From Trichobilharzia szidati (taxonomy: Eukaryota > Platyhelminthes > Trematoda > Strigeidida > Schistosomatidae), in the NCBI GenBank assembly GCA_944472155.2, contig OX235271.1, forward strand, positions 99,709,256-99,773,255: DNA of 64,000 bases, written 5' to 3'. This document shows positions 55,085 to 64,000 of the stretch, piece after piece. A program made the position numbers and the translations under genes. The notes under the pieces are model-generated. The model was not told where the DNA came from, made no database searches, and saw only the letters and a list, made by a program, of their open reading frames with translations. Every line of letters begins with the position of its first letter. The stretch's first letter is position 1.

Positions 55085-55300
55085 TCATTTCTATCGCAGC
55101 TAGGGTCGTTGGTGCACAATGCTGAAGATTCCCAAACAAGGACGAAGTAGCTGTCCAGTTCTCCTTAGTTGGTAGTTAGCACTGGTATCCATGACATGCG
55201 TTTCGTGCTACTCGGAACTCATCATTTAGATGTACTCGCACCTTCATTGACTGACAATGTTCCTACTAATCGGAAAACACTAAGTTCACTTCAAGCCACT
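55085..55300. repeat. SINE-D tail joined to an Sm-alpha-like unit in inverted orientation
   Basis: Plus, 55100-55170: CAATG-CTGAAGA-TTCCCAAACAAGGAC-GAAGTAGCTGTC-CAGTTCTCC (GAAA is GAAG). Minus, 55178-55300: TCTAA-ATGATGA-GTTCCGAGTAGCAC-GAAA-CGCATGTC-ATGGATACCAG, with GAAA and the GTC triplet intact and A in place of C3. Confidence 0.65.
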
Positions 55301-57035
55301 GTCAGAGTGAGGTCAAAGTGAGATAGCATTGGACGAATAAATGCACAGTGGTGTAACAGATAATGATTGCAGGTAAAATGAAAATATGAATGGCAGCGAT
55401 GCTCGAACCAGCGACCTGTAGTTAATAATAATAATAATAAGTTTGAATAAAACCAAAGCAATACTTTTAGCAAAATAGTATGACTTCACCCATTTACAGT
55501 GAATCTTGTCCTTTTTTTCATGATATTAGCCTATTACCGTAAGAAATTTCTTTTTTTATTTTGTTTTCATGATCTAAAGTGGCTTGTTGTATTTCTCACC
55601 CATCCTGATGACTGGAGTCTTTGAACTTAACAATCAACTTAGTGTTATTCAAGGTCATTTAAAAGCCAACAGCTTAACAATGCTTTCACGTGTTACTTTC
55701 CTCTTTTGAGACACCAAAAGCTCTCTATTAACGGTCTGTCTGCTCATCTTGCTGCCAATATGGGTAATGACAATAATGATAATAATCACTTTATTCCAAA
55801 CAATAATAATTATACAGAATGGAATTTTCAGCGTTTTTATACATATTGCAACAATTAGGCTTCTTTCATAAACATATAAATACTTTATACAGTAAAAACA
55901 ATAACAAAACTACAAAAGCTGAAAGTTAGTGGAATAATAAGTGAATAATATGATAAATAATATGCGTAATAATAATTCTTGTTACAATTTTCTGTTTATT
56001 TGCTGATTTAAAAATGTTTATAAGTTCTTTTCTGGTATATGATTCTCCACACAACAACCGTGTTAAATATAGTGTGGTTGGATTTTTATATTTTGCTTCA
56101 CAAGCATAAATTCTTATGGAAATTCTTCTGGTTTGACTACAGGAGAGATACCCGGAAAATGTGGCGAATAAGTAGAGAGGATGTTCGTTATCAGACAAGA
56201 TAAGTTCAGACAACTGCTCGCGAGAATTGAAATGTCCATCCAAAAGAACAATATCAGTTGGTTGAAACAAGGGCACACAACTAATTCTACTTACAGTCTT
56301 CAGTGTTCCACGTCATATGATGTAGTCTTTTTGAGAAGTGCAGGGAAGATTGAGGGGTGGGGAGGAGATATTCTATTTCCTCCCTATCACATTGCCGTCA
56401 ATATTACAGGAATCATGTAACTGAATCATTCCACGCAAGTCTTGTAATCGCCTGGAACTAAAATCAATAGTATGGATATTTAGATGGATTCAGTTTAAGA
56501 CCATTTGAGTGAGACCATTGGTTAGCCTTAGATGAGAATCTATTCATAATTAGAGTAGGTTTCCTTATCACATTATTACTCGTAGTCAGCTAGGTTACAT
56601 TATCTGTTAAAGCACTTGTTAACTAAATAGTCTGAAACAATCCTAATATTCTATTACTCACTGAAAAGAAACTCATTCTTATATTTAAGCCAAATGACTT
56701 CAAAATAAATAAACAGATACGTCGAACCAGTTGTACTTACGCTTCATTATTACACCGACGTCATTTCATGGCAAAATCCACCTTGAAATCAACTAAATCT
56801 TCATAAGTCCACTACTTGAAACTGGTTAGAGTGAATCAAAAAGACTCATGATAGGTTGTTAGTAAGCCTCACTATACAGAAATGCAGAAGGAGTCAGTGA
56901 ATAGTCTAGAATTAGGCGGAGAAAGAGGCTAAGCAATATATGTATGAAAATATGCAGTGAATAATTAGCATGTATTACACAGTAAATAAGAGATTTTGGA
57001 ATACATATGCTGCCTACTCACTAAAATCCAAGTAT
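55301..57035. other. No gene seen; AAT repeats
   Basis: AT-rich DNA; short AAT runs near 55425 and 55770. Several short ORFs without domain evidence. Confidence 0.5.
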
Positions 57036-57235
57036 TTCTTTGAATAAAGCAAGAACAACAGTTTTTGCAGAATAAAATGCTCCCATTATTTATTTATTTA
57101 TTTGGCTTCTCGTCGGCTGCTTACAGGCCAAATTCATTATTAAGTATGTCTACAGAAACAATTTTAGCACACTTTCAACGGTTACCCTCAAAGCTTCATT
57201 AACAAGTACGGAAGATCTGAAAGCTTAAATGTTAA

Positions 57236-57763
57236 GCAAATCACAACAGAAAAAAGCCCATCTACATTCAAATTGATTTTAAGGGTGAAAATATTACAGA
57301 GACTGTCAACAGAAGATTGAGGAGTTCACTAGGCAGAGCCTATCCTGCAGCTAAGTTGCTTACCATCTATCGGATAACATACTCTTTGAGGCAACCAAAA
57401 GTCGACAGATATCCTTCTCATGTTAACTCCAACTGTATATACAAATTTACATGTATCTGCGGGAGCAGGTACATTGGAAGAACAGGAAGAAGGGCGTACC
57501 TCCGACTTTCTGAACATCTACTAAAAAGCCTATGTCTAAATGGAACAAATGCTTTAAATAATGCCATCGCTAGGCATCTGCTCGACGCGGGTCATGAGGT
57601 GGACGCCACAAGATCACTCAAAATTATCAATAGGCTAAAGAGTTCAATTCTCCTCAAGTTTGCTGAAGCAATCTCCATCAAGTGCCTGAAACCTGATTTA
57701 TGCGTTCAGAAAGAAACAGTTATCAGTCTTTCCTTGCCCTGGTCACCGGATATTTTCATCTGA
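57236..57763 (+). pseudogene. PLE GIY-YIG endonuclease domain, open frame
   Basis: The most complete endonuclease here: 175 codons without a stop and without a start ATG. IDFKGENITETVNRRLRSSL is the linker end; NCIYKFTCICGSRYIGRTGR holds the IY...YIG motif; LSEHLLKSLCLN and NAIARHLLDAGHEVDATR follow with the PLE-specific cysteine and histidine pattern (TCxC...HLLDxGH); LKPDLCVQKETVISLSLPW is the terminal signature, then a short SPDIFI and TGA. Both catalytic tyrosines (CIY, RYIG) and the following arginine are present, so the fold could be intact, but without the RT and promoter it is presumably unexpressed. Confidence 0.85.
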
Positions 57764-57963
57764 TTACGTAGTACCGAGAGTTCCCTTTGTGTATGGTCAT
57801 TATTGTTCGGGATAAAGCGTTTATTATTATTATTATCATTATTATTATTGTATACATTATTATTTAATGCATATATAGATTGATTTTTGTTTAAAAATGA
57901 ACTCTGTGCAAGTATGTTAAAATTGTCTCTGCAGATATACTTAATAATGACTTTGGCATGTAA

Positions 57964-58013
57964 GCAGCTGATGAGAAACCAACGAAATAAATGATGGTAC
58001 GACTTTATTCTGC
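57964..58013 (+). ncRNA. PLE hammerhead core
   Basis: GCAG-CTGATGA-GAAACCAAC-GAAA-TAAATGATGGTACGACTTTATT-CTGC. Boxes intact; stem III ATAAA/TTTAT; stem I GCAG/CTGC; stem II weak. Confidence 0.65.
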
Positions 58014-58199
58014 TAAAACTGTTGTCCTTGCTTTATTTAAATTCATAAAGGCTAATAAATGTATGAAATATTTTTTGTGATTATTGTGAAATTCACTAAT
58101 TGGATGAACTTGCTTTCAAGTGAGAGATGATGTTTTTGTTAATAATCCGTTTAAATTATTGTCCACTTGACTGGCTACCTGCCCACAAAACCTACAGAT

Positions 58200-58435
58200 T
58201 ATTTTTGATTGCACACTAGTCAGTAACTAGTGTAATGTGTCTAGTCCTGAGCCTGAATAGCTCAGTGGTAACGTCTCTGACTGCAGTTCTCACTGGGTGA
58301 CGCGGGTTTGAATCTCAGAAGGAACATGAGTTTCTTCAAGGTTGCAGATACGCCTTCCTGATGAGTGCCAACTAGCACGAAACCTAGGTCCAAGGCTTCC
58401 TGTGGCCGATTGCCTCCAACCATCTAATACCAACA
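58200..58435 (+). repeat. SINE-C hammerhead retroposon, single copy
   Basis: Leader AGTAACTAGTGTAATGTGTC, tRNA-like part GAATAGCTCAGTGGTAACGTC (A box) and GGTTTGAATCTC (B box), hammerhead at 58351-58397, end TGCCTCCAACCATCTAAT. The cleanest SINE-C in the window. Confidence 0.8.
58351..58397 (+). ncRNA. Hammerhead ribozyme, best preserved in the window
   Basis: GCCTTC-CTGATGA-GTGCCAACTAGCAC-GAAA-CCTAGGTC-CAAGGC. CUGAUGA and GAAA canonical; stem II GTGC/GCAC; stem III ACC/GGT; cleavage triplet GTC; stem I GCCTT/AAGGC with one mismatch next to the core. All required nucleotides are present, so it could cleave, probably more efficiently as a dimer because stem III is short. Confidence 0.75.
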
Positions 58436-59025
58436 AACCTACAGATTGTTTTAAATGGAAACAGAATTTAACTCAATGTATAAACTATACTACTGAATAA
58501 AATCAGTAGTTACCAGACATAATTAGGCACATACAACTAAACAACTTTCAATGATCAATTTAAAATAATTCAGTGATTTGAAATGCAAATACCACGAATT
58601 TATTCCTTTTTTATACTCTTAGTGAAAAAAAACCCACACCGATTCTATTGCATGTATGAAATACGATACTTTTCTGTCACTCCGTTAGTGGAGTTTAAAA
58701 AGTAACAGTGCATTGAACGCGAAATTTATTGATTTTATTCTACAAGTTAACCGAAAGATCACAAGAAGTAGGGAGCCAGAAAAAAAATCAAATTTGTTCA
58801 GAACATAAATTGACTTCAATAATCAATAATAATCAATACTATTTGCAAGAGCTAATGCATTATTGATTGTTTGAGAAAGAGAAAAAGCTTGGTAAATGGT
58901 TATAATTCGTCTTCTTCGTGAATATGTACACAATTTTTTTTCAGGAAATTAATATCTAGACAGATTAGATATTTGAATGGTTGTTTTTTCGTGTGTAATT
59001 AGTACAGACGACACGTTCCTCCCTA
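58436..59025. other. No gene seen
   Basis: AT-rich DNA. Confidence 0.5.
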
Positions 59026-59029
59026 GTAT

Positions 59030-59292
59030 TGTAACAACAGAAGACAAGGGCCAGGCAACAGATCGTTTATTACGAAAAATCAACACGTATTTATAGATTT
59101 TTATGTACATTATTGTAGGTCAATGTTAGTAGAAAATACAGTCTGTTGATTGGTTGTTTCTCACACAAAGTAAACCTTGCATCTCTTGTGGCTGTGTCAG
59201 TTCATCTATATGTTAACTGTAACCGTCTGTCCACCTTGACCTTTGACCTCAATTACTGTCCACCACTTGGCTAGTAGACCGCTCTCACCACA
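59030..59292 (-). repeat. 3' LTR
   Basis: By element orientation (minus) this is the downstream LTR; contains the stop of the internal reading frame. TG...CA ends. Confidence 0.9.
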
Positions 59293-59690
59293 CTCGTCCC
59301 CCCGTCAAATAGTTTGGACTGAAGTCGGCTCGGTCTTCTCGGTTCTTGGGGCTTTGCTCTGTTGTCTTGCTGTCTGGAATCTCGGCGCTTGCGGATGTCC
59401 ACTTGTTTAACGGTGTTTACCATTGCGATTGTGTCTGCGTAACCCCATCTCAACGTGACCATATATGGTCCTTCCCACTTTGGAAACTGTTTGCCTGACC
59501 CTGTCGCACATTCGTAGGTATTTCGCCTCACACTTCCATATGCTGCTTTCTCCCGACCTCCCAGCAGCGTCCCAAGTAGCAGCCTTATCGCTGACAGATC
59601 TTGAACGCCACTCAACTGCGAATAAGCCTCAAAGTCCTGCCCGAAGATCCATATGTCTTCATCAAAAACTGCAGGGCATAGGCTTTCCAT
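59271..59690 (-). CDS. Gag start fused in frame to the end of integrase
   Basis: Open from the Met at 59690 for 139 codons into the 3' LTR. The first part (MESLCPAVFDEDIWIFGQDF, EAYSQLSGVQDLSAIRLLLG) has the look of a Gypsy Gag N-terminus (W..F...FE.Y....G..D......LL..LGG). The second part (QFPKWEGPYMVTLRWGYADT, AMVNTVKQVDIRKRRDSRQQ) matches the C-terminal WEGPY segment of Gypsy integrases and the basic tail. The join lies around residues 65-85. A single unbroken frame across a deletion of most of gag-pol is unexpected for simple decay. Whether the protein is made is unknown. Confidence 0.6.
   Translation of the reverse strand: MESLCPAVFDEDIWIFGQDFEAYSQLSGVQDLSAIRLLLGTLLGGREKAAYGSVRRNTYECATGSGKQFPKWEGPYMVTLRWGYADTIAMVNTVKQVDIRKRRDSRQQDNRAKPQEPRRPSRLQSKLFDGGTSVVRAVY
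59293..59306 (-). promoter_or_regulatory. Polypurine tract
   Basis: Minus strand GACGGGGGGACGAG directly against the TG of the 3' LTR; the usual primer for plus-strand DNA synthesis. Confidence 0.75.
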
Positions 59691-59696
59691 TTGTCG

Positions 59697-59712
59697 GTAG
59701 GCAGCGACACCA
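59697..59712 (-). promoter_or_regulatory. Primer-binding site
   Basis: Minus strand TGGTGTCGCTGCCTAC begins two bases after the 5' LTR and starts with TGG, complementary to the CCA end of a tRNA. I cannot name the tRNA. Confidence 0.75.
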
Positions 59713-59714
59713 AA

Positions 59715-59977
59715 TGTAACAACAGAAGACAAGGGCCAGGCAACAGATCGTTTATTACGAAAAATCAACACGTATTTATAGATTTTTATGTACATTATTG
59801 TAGGTCAATGTTAGTAGAAAATACAGTCTGTTGATTGGTTGTTTCTCACACAAAGTAAACCTTGCATCTCTTGTGGCTGTGTCAGTTCATCTATATGTTA
59901 ACTGTAACCGTCTGTCCACCTTGACCTTTGACCTCAATTACTGTCCACCACTTGGCTAGTAGACCGCTCTCACCACA
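59715..59977 (-). repeat. 5' LTR
   Basis: Upstream LTR by element orientation; identical by eye to the 3' LTR. Confidence 0.9.
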
Positions 59978-59981
59978 GTAT

Positions 59982-60646
59982 GACTCATTATTTTTGAAAA
60001 AAAATACAGGTGCAAATAAGAATGAAATGAATTATTAATTCTAGGGAAAGAAAAACAGAATTATTGATTGAGAATTGTTTATGTGAAGGTAAGATTTGAC
60101 ATTTCCAATGATTTGCAATAGTATATGTACAATATTTCATACAGACTTTTTGAATGAACACTTTTCTTAAAAACGTTAGTTGGAATTCAATTACCTGAAA
60201 TAAATTTTTAACGCAACAGCTAGAGCCACAATTAATTTGTTAGGGTTAACAATACTAACAAGTTGTACCCCTGTTGAAGTAGGTGGAGTACGGTTCTAAC
60301 CAATGACCAAGTGCCTGCAAGTTGAGTCCTAAAGACACTGTGTCACGTCGCCACCTTTCTTTTTTAAGGGAATTGTTTAGACAAGATTTCTACAATTCAC
60401 CTATGTAATACATTTGTCTAACTTTCTGGTGAACAGTAAGATGGAAGTAGATATTGTAATGGTAGATGACAAGAGACTTGATAAAGAAATGTTAGGTATC
60501 GCTATATAGCGAAATTATGCACACCTTATCTGCAGATCATCATCTGCACAGATCTTCCGTGTTATGCTATTTCTGACCACCATATTGTGTTTCTTTGTCT
60601 TTTTTTCACGTCTCCCATGTGTTGCCGCAATGCTAGTCCATTCGCT
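59982..60646. other. No gene seen
   Basis: AT-rich DNA. Confidence 0.5.
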
Positions 60647-60748
60647 TTCTTTGAGGTCAAATCTATCTCTCCGCTATTTGATATTTTTATGCCGATGAAC
60701 GTCTCTTTATATACTACTGATAAATCTTATCAGTAGCACACGCCACAG
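60647..60748 (+). repeat. Dispersed repeat with TATA-like motif, copy 1
   Basis: TCAAATCTATCTC...TATTTGATATTTTTATGCCG...CTCTTTATATACTACTGATAAATCTTATCAGTAGCACAC; the last part is a perfect hairpin (TACTGATAA/TTATCAGTA). Second copy at 62019-62121. Confidence 0.75.
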
Positions 60749-62018
60749 GGTGACTAGTACAAAAATGTTGACAACAGAAAGCTTGATTTTCCTCTAGATA
60801 AATTAAACCATTGAGTGACTTTAAGACTGACAAACCTAAACGGTGTAAATTTTCCACTTATCGGTACCCATCAATAAAGAGTATCTAGAGACCTAAAGAG
60901 ACAAACACACATCACTTAACAGCCTGGATTGTTTGCAGAACAGTTACCTATGTGTTAGTTAATCAGTATATTAAGTTTGGATCAGTTCCACTGATTAAGT
61001 TTTTAAGGAGATTCATTCAACAGTGTATGTCATGTATTTTACATCTGCTTAAATATCTAACTAATATTTTGAGTCAAAACTGAAAAATAGTTTTAGGAAA
61101 AAGGAGACTGATTTTCATAGTATTTGATATGTGTATTTTTGGATAAAAAAACACACAATAAGACAGTTCCATTTAACTCAATGACATTTTCAGCATACAA
61201 TCGTATCATAGCATTCAGTTAGATAACTTTCAAAGTATAATTTATGAGTAAATACCTGTGAATGCAATGGGCTTCATCTACACAATGAATGCGACTTTCG
61301 TAATTCTATTTGTTATAAGCCAGTTTTTAATGCTGAGAAATATCATAATATTGATTCTACTAGAAAAAAACTTCCTCACCATAGAAACGAAACATTTCAC
61401 CTTTTTTCATATTAGAAAACTAAAAGATTTTCCTATTTGTAAGATGAATTGCTGTTATTTATAAATAATGCATATTTAAATGTTAACTTGTTTAATGTAA
61501 CAACGAAGTCAAGGAACAATGATCTAAGCGAACGAATGTACAAATGAATTTGAAGCTGTCAATTAGATATTGATTGGTAATAATACTGAAAGGTGAGGTA
61601 TTTTTGTACAACAAATATTCCATCCGTGTAAAAAAAAGTTGACTTAACACTTGATAACATCTGATATGATTACAACACTCTCCTAAGCACGTAATAAAAA
61701 ACCACACATAATACCAACTACGTGAGGAAATTAAATCGTGATTGACCGCCACTGTTCTACACATTCAAGTAGGCCGAAATGAAAGGACAGCATGTTTGTT
61801 TTACCATAACTTATATACTCACTCAATACAGAAGTTTGAATGGATAAACCGATTTTTTTTCATTAATAATGAATGCCCTTCAGAACATATAGCGATAGAT
61901 TTCACTAGGAGGAGTGGCATAAACTGTACTCCAAGCAATAATTCCTTACCCCAAGTTTAAAGTGGCCCATTGTAGCCCTTGTGACAAACTCCAGATCCTG
62001 GTGTAACGCTGAATCATC
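60749..62018. other. No gene seen
   Basis: AT-rich DNA with short unsupported ORFs. Confidence 0.5.
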
Positions 62019-62121
62019 TGCTTTCTCTGACTTCAAATCTATCTCCTTGTTATTTGATATTTTTATGCCGACAAGCGGCTCTTTATATACTACTGATAAA
62101 TCTTATCAGTAGCACACTCCG
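62019..62121 (+). repeat. Dispersed repeat with TATA-like motif, copy 2
   Basis: About 85% like copy 1 by eye, with the hairpin and TTTATATACTACTGATAAAT conserved exactly. Could be the promoter end of an LTR or DNA transposon. Confidence 0.75.
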
Positions 62122-62344
62122 CGCTGGCACAAAGCGATAACCGTTTGAATGAACAGGAACACTATTATGAGGCACTGTAGAAAAATGTATACTGATTAAC
62201 ATTGTTACACTTATTTAGAGATTTTTCTCATGTATATGCTGCCTTATCAACTAAATAAAACTGTTTCACGAGGATTAACCAGTTCAGCGTTATGTTGACG
62301 TTCGTTTACTTGAATCATTATTCTTTAACGTCGCCTATGCTACA

Positions 62345-62640
62345 TTAGAACATGGAGACAGTGGTAGAGTGTAATTTCATAATAGAATAATTCTATTTGG
62401 TAAAACACACTGTGATATAGTATTATTTATTTACTGATGACATTTCCAGCACAGTATATTGCTCATAATCATATAAAGGTACTCAGAGAACTTTCAGATT
62501 TTGTTTATATAGTTTCATTATTTCTTATCCCTAAGGTCTTATTGGTATTATTTTCCAGTACTGGTATCGCGCTACTCCTAATATACGTGTTTGGTGCAGA
62601 TTCGACACTCAGGGATTCAGCCGTCAGTTGTTCCTTATAA
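62345..62640 (-). pseudogene. PLE (FIEST subfamily): C-terminus and 3' end
   Basis: Minus: ESLSVESAPNTYIRSSAIPV (FIESTPNTCNRND elsewhere), then ATTATGAGCAATATACTGTG, and the terminus TTCTATTATGAAATTACACTC. Its partner on the other strand is 62641-62960. Confidence 0.65.
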
Positions 62641-62960
62641 GAAGTGTGATTCTGTTCCTGTCTGCAAGTTAAATGACTCTGTTGACCAGATTAGATTATA
62701 TAATCTCATCTACAAAGAAACCGTAACGTGACTGTGAGATCAGTTGCATAGGCCACTCCAGTAGATCGGAGTCAGTTAAACAATTGGGACCTTAAATCAG
62801 AATGTTTGAACCTGAAAATGACCAACTTAGGAAAACATTCCCAACACACGAACTAAAACACAACAGCATAATATAGTGGAGCAGGACCACACTTCTCTTA
62901 AATAATATAATTAAGCTGAAGGAGTGTTTTATCACTGATACCTTGTTAATCGCATTCAAA
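62641..62960 (+). pseudogene. PLE (FIEST subfamily): end of linker and endonuclease, decayed
   Basis: Plus, frame-shifted: LNDSVDQIRLYNLIYK, CEISCIGHSSRSESVKQLG (YIG is CIG), ENDQLRKTFPTHELKHNS, and KECFITDTLLI (RERLITESLFI elsewhere). Head-to-head with the previous piece, as at 44620-45600. Confidence 0.6.
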
Positions 62961-63007
62961 AGTACTTCGGTTGGACACTAGTAACTAGTGTGATGTATCT
63001 GGTCCTT

Positions 63008-63172
63008 TGTTTGGTGCAGACTAAATTCTGTCAGTCAGGTTTACAATGTGGCCACCATTCTACATAGCTCGCCATCACGGTGTACTTTGAATTTTTGATG
63101 TTGGAATGGTGGCCACATTGCACACCTGACTGACAGAATTCAGTCTGCACCAAACAAAGGACTAGGCACATT
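63008..63172. repeat. Perfect-looking foldback, 53-bp arms
   Basis: GTTTGGTGCAGACTAAATTC...GTGGCCACCATTC and its complement GAATGGTGGCCACATTGCAC...GTCTGCACCAAAC flank a loop of about 50 bases. A few mismatches. The same unit occurs in the palindrome at 32905. Confidence 0.85.
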
Positions 63173-63185
63173 ATGCCAGTTACTA

Positions 63186-63375
63186 GTGTCAGTGGCACAG
63201 CGGTTAGAACTCTCGCCGACCATGCAAATGGTCCGGGATTCAATCCTCTACCGACACACACCTGATATCAATTAGTCGGCCTGCAAAATTTGGGCTAACG
63301 ATATCGCTTGCTGAAAATTCCATACTTGTACCAAAAATACGGTGTGGAATCAAGCTATAGTAAAAAAAAATCAAA
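63186..63375 (+). repeat. SINE-A
   Basis: Head GTGTCAGTGGCACAGCGGTT, B box GATTCAATCC, body GGCCTGCAAAATTTGGGCTA and TACGGTGTGGAATCAAGCT, A-run. Confidence 0.8.
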
Positions 63376-63389
63376 GCACCCAATACAGT

Positions 63390-63600
63390 CCTACAGGAGA
63401 TCAATCGCGAGTCCGAATGGCTCAGTGGTAACATCTCTGATTACAGTACTGGCTAGCGTGGGTTTCAATCTCAGCTCAGAAGGGGCATGAGTTCTTTCAA
63501 GGTTGAAGATACGCCTTTCTGACTGGTGAGTGCCAACTAACACGAAACCTAGGTCGAGTAATGCTTCCTGCCGATTGCTTCCAACCATCTAACATCAAAG
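63390..63600 (+). repeat. SINE-C, with damaged hammerhead
   Basis: GAATGGCTCAGTGGTAACATC head, GGTTTCAATCTC B box; hammerhead reads CTGACTGGTGA-GTGCCAACTAACAC-GAAA-CCTAGGTC, i.e. an insertion in the CUGANGA box. Confidence 0.75.
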
Positions 63601-63844
63601 GATTCCAACGTAACACGTATACTAGGAGTAATGGAACACCAATAATATTATTATTATCAATAAAATCAAAAGATAAGAAATAATAGATCTATCCAAACAA
63701 GATCTTAAAGTTATCTAAGCAACTTAGTGTGATTAAGAGTTATCTTGCTTGATCGTACTCACAACACTAGTTGTTAAATTGAACTAAGTAATCTGCGTAA
63801 TTAGCACTAAGTAGAAATTATACTCCTAAGCCTGGCCTAGACGT
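63601..63844. other. No gene seen
   Basis: AT-rich DNA. Confidence 0.5.
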
Positions 63845-63975
63845 TAGTAAGCCCTGTGAGGAGGAAAGGTGGGGTGTGAAGCTAGCAATTCCCCCCTCGT
63901 AAGAACAACACCATTGCTACTGAATCTTCAAAAATTGTCCTATGTTCCACTCAGAAGACGAGGAATGAAAAAAGA
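63845..63975 (+). repeat. SINE-B, truncated head
   Basis: Body GGAAAGGTGGGGTGTGAAGC, CTAGCAATTCCCCCCTCG and tail TGTCCTATGTTCCACTCAG, A-rich end. Confidence 0.65.
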
Positions 63976-64000
63976 ATGTGAACTCCATGGATGAGGCTAG

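Larger units (their letters stand above)
57040..58048 (+). mobile_element. PLE with inverted terminus
   Basis: Begins with an inverted copy of its own 3' end (57041-57180 against 57910-58045), including a decayed hammerhead on minus (CCGACGA, GAAA lost). Then an open endonuclease frame (57236-57763), a 3' UTR with ATT repeats, and the plus-strand hammerhead terminus. Same subfamily as 8062 and 36468. Confidence 0.85.
59030..59977 (-). mobile_element. Compact non-autonomous LTR element with identical LTRs
   Basis: 948 bp. Two 263-bp LTRs (59030-59292 and 59715-59977) that I read as identical start TGTAACAACAG and end CTCTCACCACA on the plus strand. A 4-bp target-site duplication GTAT is at 59026-59029 and 59978-59981. 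The element is oriented minus: a primer-binding site (complement of 59697-59712) follows the right-hand LTR, and a polypurine tract (complement of 59293-59306) precedes the left-hand LTR. Only 422 bp lie between the LTRs, so it lacks protease, RT and most of the integrase and must borrow them. Confidence 0.9.

Noticed and set aside
59465..59719. 84-codon plus-strand ORF in the LTR element
   Set aside because: The PBS, polypurine tract and Gag-like frame all put the element on the minus strand; this is a shadow.
63031..63261. 76-codon minus-strand ORF
   Set aside because: Composed of the foldback and the antisense of the SINE-A head.
1..64000. Bacterial or organellar origin
   Set aside because: No gene packing, no operons or ribosome-binding sites, and abundant eukaryotic retroelements.

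Overview
The window looks like repeat-dense, gene-poor DNA from an animal, most probably a schistosome (blood fluke, family Schistosomatidae). It is AT-rich with no bacterial-style gene packing. It is packed with tRNA-headed short retroposons that carry hammerhead-ribozyme cores (a hallmark of the Sm-alpha family known from Schistosoma), Penelope-like elements (PLEs), 3' ends of an RTE-type LINE and a Gypsy-type LTR family. The genus is an inference from repeat types. I see no complete host gene; the only host-gene candidate is one possible terminal coding exon at 50657-50820.

Layout. 1-6.1 kb: PLE reverse transcriptase and GIY-YIG remnants on the minus strand, a LINE 3' end, a PLE tail on plus and several SINEs. 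6.1-7.8 kb: a 374-bp direct duplication around a SINE, then a head-to-head hammerhead retroposon. 8-14 kb: a PLE with a target-site duplication (TSD), a longer minus-strand PLE (RT plus GIY-YIG) and a second copy of the first PLE tail. 14-24 kb: mostly anonymous AT-rich DNA with an unidentified repeated ORF (15.1 kb), a decayed LINE, SINEs, a hammerhead at 19.4 kb and degenerate telomere-like repeats. 24-25 kb: an LTR split by a PLE. 28-30.4 kb: the longest PLE (about 2 kb, minus), itself split by a SINE with a clear TSD. 31-43 kb: LINE tails, palindromic hammerhead retroposons and a PLE flanked by inverted termini. 43-50.6 kb: a solo LTR, head-to-head PLE pieces, a decayed PLE with a YVDD motif, two LINE tails. 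52-58.4 kb: two more PLEs and a palindromic element that appears to have moved as a unit, with a 12-bp TSD. 59-60 kb: a compact LTR element with two LTRs that I read as identical. 60-64 kb: a repeated TATA-containing segment, more head-to-head PLE pieces and a cluster of SINEs.

How the parts relate. PLEs encode a reverse transcriptase fused to a GIY-YIG endonuclease; several copies here begin with an inverted copy of their own 3' end, and one subfamily carries a hammerhead core in that terminal repeat. The common GCGTCGG-headed SINE shares its last ~40 bp with the 3' end of the RTE-type LINE, which suggests it borrows the LINE machinery. Several hammerhead retroposon types coexist; some keep an intact catalytic core, while others repeatedly carry A instead of the essential C3. 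The short LTR element is a gag/integrase-end deletion derivative that is too small to encode its own enzymes and looks recently mobile.

All coordinates of repeats were read by eye; boundaries without a TSD may be off by 10-20 bases.
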